Shown here piece by piece: positions 1 to 5,367 of a DNA stretch of 6,143 nucleotides. Under the pieces are notes generated by a model. The model searched no databases and had not been told where the DNA came from. It saw only the letters and a program-made list of their open reading frames with translations. Location of the stretch: contig DCGD01000101.1 of the NCBI GenBank assembly GCA_002315195.1, forward strand, positions 16,487 through 22,629, read 5' to 3'. Each line of letters opens with the position of its first letter. Position 1 is the first letter of the stretch. A program made the position numbers and the translations under genes. This stretch comes from Prevotellaceae bacterium UBA1787 (GTDB lineage Bacteria; Bacteroidota; Bacteroidia; Bacteroidales; Bacteroidaceae).

Positions 1-7
1 TCCGCCA
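1..7 (+). tRNA. Possible 3' end of a tRNA gene (tRNA-Ser-like), cut by window edge
   Basis: The window opens with TCCGCCA. This is how many bacterial tRNA-Ser genes end: acceptor-stem bases, a G discriminator, then an encoded CCA. A plus-strand intrinsic terminator begins six bases later, as expected just after a short RNA gene. Only seven bases are visible, so the cloverleaf cannot be tested and the match could be chance. The identity as serine is a guess from the discriminator and the TCC stem end. Confidence 0.35.
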
Positions 8-12
8 CACAT

Positions 13-39
13 AGGGAACAGTAAAATGTTCCCTTTTTT
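13..39 (+). terminator. Rho-independent terminator of the rightward gene upstream of the window
   Basis: AGGGAACA (13-20) pairs perfectly with TGTTCCCT (27-34) around the loop GTAAAA, and the stem runs directly into a T tract at 34-39. The T tract follows the stem on the plus strand only. It therefore ends a transcript entering from the left edge, probably the tRNA-like gene at 1-7, and not the leftward polysaccharide operon. Confidence 0.8.
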
Positions 40-68
40 ATATATCGGAAACTTTGCACATAAAAGTA

Positions 69-102
69 GGACTGCATTTTGTACACAACAAAATTACAGT
101 CC
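69..102 (-). terminator. Large hairpin, probable terminator of the leftward polysaccharide export operon
   Basis: A two-tier inverted repeat: GGACTG (69-74) pairs with CAGTCC (97-102), and inside it ATTTTGT (76-82) pairs with ACAAAAT (88-94) around the loop ACACA, with a small 1-versus-2-nt internal bulge. It starts 26 nt past the stop codon of the phosphatase gene, the last gene of the operon. Read on the minus strand, the stem is followed by TACTTTTATG, a short imperfect T-rich stretch. No T tract follows on the plus strand. The position fits an operon terminator well, but the weak T tract leaves room for a role as an RNA-stabilising 3' hairpin. Confidence 0.6.
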
Positions 103-128
103 CACTAAACTTATTTATCGTCAAGAAA

Positions 129-845
129 TTAGAAAGTCAACTGATTGGGGCAATTGAACATGAGTTTAGATTGCTTGCTTGTGATGCTTTTAAAAGAAAC
201 CGCGTGATTGAACGACATCAAACGATGTGTGTCGGTTCCAAACGCATTAACCCAGTTCTTTTTCAAAAACCACTCAAACTTTCTGTATGCATCTTTACCA
301 TAAGCACCTGCTATGGAAGTTAGATTGCATTGAAACATTATTCCCTTTGACTTGAGCTTTTCGTAATCATTCTTATCCATGTAAAGATACCGCTCAGGAT
401 GCGCCAACAAGGGTACAAAGCCCTTTTTCTTGATGCTGTCCAACGTTCCGTAAAGGTCCATTGGGGGATTGAAATAGGATGTTTCAACCAACAAGTGTCT
501 CGAATGTTCACCTAAAGGCAACAAATCATTATTTTTCAAGCGTTCTTCAAACAATGTATCCATCATGTATTCAGCACCTAAATGCAAGTGGATTCCACCA
601 TGATATTCTACCAACAGTTCCTCGAAACGCTTCTTGAGATTTTCGGTCTTGTTGGGAAAATCTTCCATGATATGCGGCGTCAACCACAGTTCTTTGACAC
701 CTAAGCTTTCAAATCTCTCAAGTATCTCCAACGACATATCCATCGAAGGAACACCATCGTCCACACCGGGCAGAATATGGCTGTGCCAATCCGTCAGACC
801 GTCAAAGAAACGAATACTTTCTAAACTCTTCCTTAAAAAAAACAT
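129..845 (-). CDS. PHP-family protein-tyrosine phosphatase, CpsB/CapC/YwqE type
   Basis: A 238-residue cytoplasmic enzyme expected to remove phosphate from tyrosines of the Wzc-type kinase encoded just upstream, resetting it during polysaccharide assembly. The PHP metal-site motifs are all visible: H21-x-H23 within TDWHSHILPG, D29-D30-G31, the TPH motif ending at H58, E92 in the LGAEY motif, H149 in AHPER, and D205/H207 in GTDTHR. Length is normal for the family (about 240-255). The ATG at 845 is chosen because the PHP core begins about 20 residues later, as in relatives. No Shine-Dalgarno is seen. It is the last gene of the operon, 33 nt after the kinase stop. The start codon is followed at once by eight T's and sits in a small hairpin (842-856). 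The function as a phosphatase of this particular kinase is inferred from family and position. A different PHP phosphoesterase activity is the main alternative. Confidence 0.9.
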   Translation of the reverse strand: MFFLRKSLESIRFFDGLTDWHSHILPGVDDGVPSMDMSLEILERFESLGVKELWLTPHIMEDFPNKTENLKKRFEELLVEYHGGIHLHLGAEYMMDTLFEERLKNNDLLPLGEHSRHLLVETSYFNPPMDLYGTLDSIKKKGFVPLLAHPERYLYMDKNDYEKLKSKGIMFQCNLTSIAGAYGKDAYRKFEWFLKKNWVNAFGTDTHRLMSFNHAVSFKSITSKQSKLMFNCPNQLTF

Positions 846-878
846 TGATACAATGTGATATTAAACAATTACAAAGCA

Positions 879-3326
879 TCAGTCTTTCTGATTATAGCCA
901 TAACCATAACCATAACCGTAACCTCTCTTACCATAACCATACTTGTAACTATAGCGTCCGCCTGCAAGCTTGGTTCCGTTCAAGAGAAGTCCCATGCTGT
1001 TGAACTTGTGTGTCTTATACATATTGTCAACATCAGGCAGCATGCTACGTTCAAACAAATCAACACGAATGACAAAAATAGTCAAGTCGGCCAAAACTTT
1101 AATGATATCCGCATCCGTAACGATTTCAATCGGTGGACAGTCCAAGAATATATAATCATACTCTTTGCGCAGTTCATCAAGCATGGTCTTCAAACGTCCA
1201 TTTGACAGCAATTCGGCGGGGTTAGGCGGCATCGAACCAACCGTCAAGACGTGTACGGGATTATCATCCGTTCCCTTTGCGATAAGACTCCTGAAGTCAT
1301 CTTTGTTGCCACTAAGATAATCTGCGACTCCATATTTCGGTTGGTCAAAATATGCACCCAACGATTTCTTGCGCAAGTCCAAGTCAATGACGATTGTACG
1401 CTTATTCTGAATGGCCATGGCGGTTGACAAGTTGGCGCTGATGAAAGTTTTACCACTACCCGGATTGGCTGATGTAAGCATAATGACGCGTCCCATACCA
1501 TCTTTTTTGAGCATAAATTCCAAATTGGTACGAACCACGCGGAATGCTTCATTGAGAACTCCTCTGTTTTTAGCCTTTACGATGACTTGTGGCTTATCGT
1601 TTGAATGATTGAGTGTATTGTCACGACGTACGAACTTGTTCTTTAGACGGCTAAGGAATGTTTCCTTTTGTTTGTTCATTTGCGGAATCTCACCTATGAA
1701 CGGAACAGAAAGACGGGACAAGTCCTTGCGACTGCGGACCGCCGTATTAAGTGACTCTCTCAAATGCAACAATCCAACAGGTAACATCAAACCAATGACG
1801 AAAGACAACAAAAGGATGTTTCTGCTATTGGGTGACGAGGGAAGATTTGTGCCACTGTGTTCCGGTGAGGTAAGCACGCGCGTACTATACGAAGTGAACG
1901 CCTTAGACAATTCATTCTCTTCTCGCTTTTGCAAAAGGAATAAATACAACGCTTCCTTGACCTTTTGCTGACGCTCGGAAGAAAGCAGTTGTCCTGCCTG
2001 CTGAGGATTGCTGACAATGCGCGCATTTGCCCTTGAACGTGCATTTTGCGCAGTTTTTATCTGCATATTCAGACCTGCAATATAATTGTCAATAGAGTTC
2101 AAAATGCTGGAACGCAATGCTGCGAGTTCCTTGTCCATATCTTGAACCAGCAAATTCGACTCGGATGAACTTTCTACAAGACGATTGCGTTGCAATTGTA
2201 CCGTGTTGTACTGATTAATCATTGTTTGTATGTTACTCTCCTGCAATCCGGCATTGGCGGGCATCAACTGATGAATCGAAGAACCGATAAAATTGGACAA
2301 ATAACGGGATATACTCAATTGATTGTTCAATTCCATTATTCGTTTTTCCTCTTCTGAAGAATTCTGCATATCCATACCCACAGACATTGCAAGGTCGGGT
2401 ATCATGTTGGAACTTTTGAAAGTGGTAATGTTGTCATCGACTTGTCCCAACTCCTCCTGAATAGTAACCAAACGTTCGTTGATGAATTCATTGGTAGCGG
2501 TTGTAATCTTGTTCTTGTCGACAATCCAGGATTCATTGTAAACATTTATCAAAGTATTCAACAATTCCTCAGCCCTTTGGATGTTGAAATCCTTAACTTG
2601 CAAATTCACGACTGTGGCATTTTTGTTTTCAAGACTGACCGTCAGACGTTTTTGGTATGCATTGACAGTAGCGTTCAAATTTTTGCGGCTGACGTAAATT
2701 TTTTCTGTCATAACGCTGTCTTTTGCATACGGAGTCGCTGAGAAAGAAAGTACACCAATCGGAGTATTAACTTTGCTGCCAACTTTTACCTGAATGGGTT
2801 TACCATCAAGGTCATCACCACTTTTCTTAAATTCGGAAAGTAGGATTACTCCTTTTTCTTTTAAAGGACTCATGACGAAAGAAACGGGTTCCTGGTTGTC
2901 ACTTTCAAACGCGACCGTAACAGGCACCTGGTCACCATAAAGAATATTTTTGTGGAACATCCCTTCTGCAGAGTAATTCACGTCCAAATGCAGACGTTTA
3001 ACCACCTCATACATCAAATCGGGAGATTGAAAATTCACAATCTCATTGTCAACATTCCTTCGCGCATCCAACATACCCATCTTTGAAAAGGCGCTTGCCA
3101 CATCATTGGAGATGGATTGTCCCTTTGAATCTTCCTTGATCAATACCGATGCGGAACGTTCATACTGAGGATGCGTTTTAAGTAAATAAAAAACACCACC
3201 TGACACACATATTAATATCGAAACAATAAACCATAAAAAATGTGACAGATATAAATCTACATAATCTCGCAATTCTAAAGTTTCATTGCTCGAATTGGAA
3301 CCTTGGGAGTTTTGAATAGTATCCAT
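879..3326 (-). CDS. Wzc-type polysaccharide co-polymerase with cytoplasmic tyrosine autokinase (BY-kinase)
   Basis: An 815-residue inner-membrane protein that controls chain length and export of a surface polysaccharide. Domains in order: Wzz-type N-terminus with a membrane helix at about 30-49; a long periplasmic part with predicted coiled-coil helices (about 270-460); a second membrane helix at about 501-523 preceded by a Pro/Ser-rich stretch; then a cytoplasmic kinase. The kinase shows the EAFRVVR oligomerisation motif (593-599), Walker A ANPGSGKT (620-627, catalytic-loop Lys626), Walker A' VIDLDL (646-651) and Walker B YIFLDCPP (725-732, Asp729). The last 25 or so residues form a tyrosine cluster with nine Tyr, five of them in an uninterrupted Gly-Tyr run. 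This is the classic autophosphorylation tail. Full length compared with Wzc/Ptk-type relatives (about 720-820). Start is ATG at 3326, 34 nt after the export gene stop; the phosphatase follows. Confidence 0.95.
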   Translation of the reverse strand: MDTIQNSQGSNSSNETLELRDYVDLYLSHFLWFIVSILICVSGGVFYLLKTHPQYERSASVLIKEDSKGQSISNDVASAFSKMGMLDARRNVDNEIVNFQSPDLMYEVVKRLHLDVNYSAEGMFHKNILYGDQVPVTVAFESDNQEPVSFVMSPLKEKGVILLSEFKKSGDDLDGKPIQVKVGSKVNTPIGVLSFSATPYAKDSVMTEKIYVSRKNLNATVNAYQKRLTVSLENKNATVVNLQVKDFNIQRAEELLNTLINVYNESWIVDKNKITTATNEFINERLVTIQEELGQVDDNITTFKSSNMIPDLAMSVGMDMQNSSEEEKRIMELNNQLSISRYLSNFIGSSIHQLMPANAGLQESNIQTMINQYNTVQLQRNRLVESSSESNLLVQDMDKELAALRSSILNSIDNYIAGLNMQIKTAQNARSRANARIVSNPQQAGQLLSSERQQKVKEALYLFLLQKREENELSKAFTSYSTRVLTSPEHSGTNLPSSPNSRNILLLSFVIGLMLPVGLLHLRESLNTAVRSRKDLSRLSVPFIGEIPQMNKQKETFLSRLKNKFVRRDNTLNHSNDKPQVIVKAKNRGVLNEAFRVVRTNLEFMLKKDGMGRVIMLTSANPGSGKTFISANLSTAMAIQNKRTIVIDLDLRKKSLGAYFDQPKYGVADYLSGNKDDFRSLIAKGTDDNPVHVLTVGSMPPNPAELLSNGRLKTMLDELRKEYDYIFLDCPPIEIVTDADIIKVLADLTIFVIRVDLFERSMLPDVDNMYKTHKFNSMGLLLNGTKLAGGRYSYKYGYGKRGYGYGYGYGYNQKD
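894..923 (-). repeat. Hexanucleotide microsatellite encoding the (Gly-Tyr)5 tail of the kinase
   Basis: Five tandem 6-bp units in the coding strand: GGTTAC, three identical GGTTAT, and GGCTAT. They encode five Gly-Tyr pairs near the C-terminus of the Wzc-like kinase. More Gly-Tyr and Tyr codons lie just 5' of it, after a Lys-Arg pair. Because the unit is six bases, gain or loss of a unit keeps the reading frame and changes the number of phosphorylatable tyrosines. Confidence 0.9.
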
Positions 3327-3360
3327 TGTTCTGTGATAATAAGGTATATTTGAAAATATG

Positions 3361-4188
3361 CTATTTGAAAATCAAAACTGAAACGGATGTCAGCAAGGAC
3401 GCAAGGGAAATCCAAAATGAACTGCTGCGCAAGTTGTTTCCATTCACGGTGGATTCACGCTGGCGCTTTTCATTCGGGTTGACATAAATGATGTCGCCCT
3501 GTTGTATGTAAAAGGCAGGCGAAGAATAGAGTTCGGCACCCTTAGTGAGATCTACGCGCATCACTTGATCCGTGGTTCCTACACCATGTCGTAGCACGGC
3601 TATGTCTTTGCGTTCACCATTAATGGTCAAGTCACCCGCCAGACCAAGGGCATCCATTATGGTAAAACGGTCACGGTCAATCTTGTATCTTCCTGGACGA
3701 GTGACTTCTCCCATAACGGTCACGCCAAGATTCATATATTCTATCGTTACAACTGGATCCTTGATTTGATTACTTGCAATGAGTCTCGCCTTAATATCTT
3801 CCGAAACTGCCTCGCGGGTCATCCCGGCCACTTTTATTTTTCCTAAAATAGGAAAGTCAATCTCACCTTTCGAGTCGACCGTATAGCCCGATATGTACTG
3901 AGACGCTTGACTATTGGTAACCGCATTGCTTGCCGTAAGCGATTGTGTTTCGCCTATTCTTCGTGTATAATATGGCATGTTGAACATAGCAGCAAGCTGA
4001 GGCTCGCGACTGTTTACGATAATCGAAATCTGATCCAAAGGCTGCAAAGTGATGACCTTGGCTTCCAGACTTTGGAGTGCATCCTTATCCTTCAAATCTT
4101 GAAAATAGGTGATGTTTGTAGGAGTGTGGCATGCTGCAAACACTATGGCCGCAACAATGAATGAAAAAAAGAACTTTAATTTTCTCAT
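3361..4188 (-). CDS. Wza-type polysaccharide export lipoprotein (Poly_export/SLBB)
   Basis: A 275-residue lipoprotein expected to form the envelope exit channel for the polysaccharide made under control of the neighbouring Wzc. A Lys/Arg-containing start and hydrophobic core (residues 5-19) lead to a lipobox VFAAC with Cys20. A Poly_export domain follows (about 42-150, with the YISGYTVDSKGEIDFPILG core at 98-116), then one SLBB domain (about 155-235, VTVMGEVTRPGRYKI), and a C-terminal hydrophobic segment (258-274). It is shorter than E. coli Wza (about 380) but usual for Bacteroidota. I chose ATG at 4188. A TTG four codons upstream (4200) is in frame, but ATG gives a standard signal peptide. 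It is the first gene of the operon, 34 nt before the kinase gene, with an exact TAnnTTTG promoter element about 60 nt upstream. No Shine-Dalgarno is seen. Confidence 0.92.
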   Translation of the reverse strand: MRKLKFFFSFIVAAIVFAACHTPTNITYFQDLKDKDALQSLEAKVITLQPLDQISIIVNSREPQLAAMFNMPYYTRRIGETQSLTASNAVTNSQASQYISGYTVDSKGEIDFPILGKIKVAGMTREAVSEDIKARLIASNQIKDPVVTIEYMNLGVTVMGEVTRPGRYKIDRDRFTIMDALGLAGDLTINGERKDIAVLRHGVGTTDQVMRVDLTKGAELYSSPAFYIQQGDIIYVNPNEKRQRESTVNGNNLRSSSFWISLASLLTSVSVLIFK

Positions 4189-4249
4189 GTTATGTTTCAA
4201 TATATGTGAATTTCAATCTATGTTCCTGTCTAAAAAATATTGTGTCTTG

Positions 4250-4257
4250 CAAAAGTA
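4250..4257 (-). promoter_or_regulatory. Bacteroidota-type -7 promoter element of the export operon
   Basis: On the minus strand this reads TACTTTTG, followed by C. It matches the TAnnTTTG element used by the primary sigma factor of Bacteroidota exactly. Transcription would start near 4243, giving a leader of roughly 55 nt before the ATG at 4188. No good TTTG-like -33 element lies at the usual 19-21 nt spacing (the sequence there reads TTAGGAA), so strength may be modest or an activator may be needed. Confidence 0.6.
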
Positions 4258-4316
4258 CAAAAAAACATTTATTTCTTTCCTAATCAAGTTGTATTATTCA
4301 TCATTTACCAAGAAAA

Positions 4317-4359
4317 AAACATCTTTTGACAATAAAACACGATGTTTCCATTATTGGAA
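4317..4359. repeat. Two overlapping inverted repeats in the divergent promoter region
   Basis: AAACATC (4317-4323) and GATGTTT (4341-4347) are a 7-bp inverted repeat with a 17-nt spacer. Its right arm overlaps a second palindrome, TTCCA (4346-4350) / TGGAA (4355-4359), with a 4-nt spacer. In RNA the two folds would exclude each other. In DNA the second resembles a dimeric regulator half-site pair. They lie about 60-100 nt upstream of the leftward -7 element, so an operator role is possible but unproven. Confidence 0.4.
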
Positions 4360-4546
4360 GCTTACAAAACAACAAGAACACATTGCGTATTTGAACATAC
4401 AAAAGAAAGTGGAAAATCGCTTACGTTATTCCATTGCATTGACTGCAATTTCATAGAGATCAATTTACAATTCAAGGTATGTCGCGTTTTCCTTTCTCCC
4501 AAACAGCACACGTTTCAAGTACTTTTTACAAATCTTTCGTCATACA

Positions 4547-4578
4547 CTTGCTCACATTCTGAAACTTTACGAAATTTG
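4547..4578 (+). promoter_or_regulatory. Candidate Bacteroidota promoter for the acetyltransferase gene
   Basis: CTTG at 4547-4550 is followed after 20 nt by GAAATTTG (4571-4578) and then CA. The second element differs from TAnnTTTG at one position (G for T), and the spacing falls in the usual 19-21 nt range for the -33/-7 pair. Transcription would begin near 4584 and leave a leader of about 90 nt before the ATG at 4674. Confidence 0.4.
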
Positions 4579-4673
4579 CAATACATTAATCAAATAGAGA
4601 ACAGACTTGATTGACTTGATGGAAAAGTCAAGAACTACGTCAGCACAAGAACTGTAACATAAAAGTCACTTAA

Positions 4674-5159
4674 ATGAATAACATACGGAATGCAAGGATT
4701 GAAGACTTAAACGAAATAGCGGCATTGGAATCTATTTGTTTCCCTCCGGCAGAAGCAGCCGACAAAGCGTCATTCGAATGGAGACTGAGGACATATCCAA
4801 CTCACTTTTTTGTAATGGAAATTGATGGAAAAATCGTCTCGCTTGTCAATGGACCGGTAACCAAAGAAAAAAATCTTATGGACGATATGTACCATTCCCC
4901 TTCCTTCAGCAATGAAAAAGGCGAATGGCAGATGATATTTGGTTTGGCAACACATCCAAGCTTTCAGCATCAAGGTTTCGCAAGCCAACTTATGCGATTA
5001 TTCGTATGGAAAGCATTTGAACAAGGCAGAAAGGGCGTCGTACTCACATGCAAAGAAACAAAAATTTCGTTCTATGCCTCATTCGGTTTCAAGGACGAAG
5101 GTGTTTCTTCCTCCACACACGGAGGAGTGCCTTGGCACCAAATGAGACTGACATTCTGA
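4674..5159 (+). CDS. GNAT-family N-acetyltransferase, arylalkylamine N-acetyltransferase-like
   Basis: A 161-residue cytoplasmic enzyme that should move an acetyl group from acetyl-CoA to an amine. The acetyl-CoA loop is QHQGFA (98-103), following the strand IFGLATHP (88-95). Several features recall the AANAT branch: the N-terminal CFPPAEAA (22-29) then F-x-x-R, the strand VVLTCK (122-127), the helix with Tyr134 aligned to the catalytic tyrosine of AANAT (FYASFGF, 133-139), and a C-terminal half resembling bacterial and fungal AANAT-like proteins (THGGVPWHQMRL). Substrates in that branch are aryl amines such as tryptamine or phenethylamine, or polyamines. Which applies here is unknown. Length is normal for a single-domain GNAT. 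The ATG at 4674 starts directly with the first GNAT strand. No clear terminator follows it. It appears to be a single gene, unrelated to polysaccharide export. Confidence 0.88.
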   Translation: MNNIRNARIEDLNEIAALESICFPPAEAADKASFEWRLRTYPTHFFVMEIDGKIVSLVNGPVTKEKNLMDDMYHSPSFSNEKGEWQMIFGLATHPSFQHQGFASQLMRLFVWKAFEQGRKGVVLTCKETKISFYASFGFKDEGVSSSTHGGVPWHQMRLTF

Positions 5160-5337
5160 TAGGTTCAGGTAAACGACAATGATTTAGCCATGTTCCTTCT
5201 AAAACTTGAAACTGTAGAGACATTTTGCGAGACCTGTCATCACAAAATATGTTCGCACTTGAAAGCACATCTAAAATTTTCTGAACAATACTATCGTAAA
5301 TTACAATCACCTTGCAATCCACCTAATGATTTTTCAG

Positions 5338-5345
5338 TAACTTTG
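5338..5345 (+). promoter_or_regulatory. Bacteroidota-type -7 promoter element of the malic enzyme gene
   Basis: TAACTTTG, followed by CA, is an exact match to TAnnTTTG. It lies 22 nt before the start codon, so the leader would be very short (about 15-18 nt). The nearest -33-like sequence, CTTG at 5311-5314, stands 23 nt away, slightly longer than usual. The short leader has no Shine-Dalgarno and is A/T-rich (CAATTAAATCTATTGAA), in keeping with translation starts in this phylum. Confidence 0.65.
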
Positions 5346-5367
5346 CAGTTCAATTAAATCTATTGAA

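Larger units (their letters stand above)
4189..4673. other. Divergent intergenic region with promoters and inverted repeats, no convincing gene
   Basis: This 485-nt AT-rich stretch separates the leftward export operon from the rightward acetyltransferase. It holds the operon promoter element (4250-4257), two overlapping inverted repeats (4317-4359), a small inverted repeat (ATTGCA 4433-4438 / TGCAAT 4444-4449) and a candidate rightward promoter (4547-4578). The open frames that cross it are low-complexity and Lys/Phe/Cys-rich, lack family motifs and partly overlap the start of the export gene. I see no RNA gene fold that I can name, but a small RNA cannot be excluded. Confidence 0.6.

Noticed and set aside
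54..323. Plus-strand open frame of 89 codons
   Set aside because: It overlaps the C-terminal part of the phosphatase gene antisense, crosses the operon terminator hairpin, and shows no family motif.
855..1205. Plus-strand open frame of 116 codons rich in Ile/Thr
   Set aside because: It is the antisense shadow of the Gly-Tyr repeat and kinase domain; its repetitive Ile/Thr stretch is simply the reverse reading of the microsatellite.
4198..4200. TTG start codon four codons upstream of the export gene ATG
   Set aside because: The ATG at 4188 gives a normal lipoprotein signal peptide beginning with Arg-Lys, while the TTG adds four residues with no ribosome-binding support.
4326..4331. TTGACA resembling a sigma-70 -35 box
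   Set aside because: No matching -10 box follows at 16-18 nt, and this phylum uses TTTG/TAnnTTTG promoters instead.
4109..4614. Two overlapping plus-strand open frames (4109-4456 and 4342-4614) in the divergent intergenic region
   Set aside because: The first begins inside the export gene on the opposite strand. Both have odd composition (many Lys, Phe, Cys), no motif, and overlap each other in different frames. A real small gene at 4342-4614 cannot be fully excluded.
5109..5126. Perfect 6-bp hairpin TCCTCC/GGAGGA near the end of the acetyltransferase gene
   Set aside because: It lies inside the conserved coding stretch (Ser-Ser-Thr-His-Gly-Gly) with no T tract after it, so it is more likely a by-product of codon choice than a terminator.
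5160..5367. Possible terminator or small gene between the acetyltransferase and malic enzyme genes
   Set aside because: I found no stable hairpin followed by a T run and no plausible short gene. Only the promoter element at 5338-5345 is supported.
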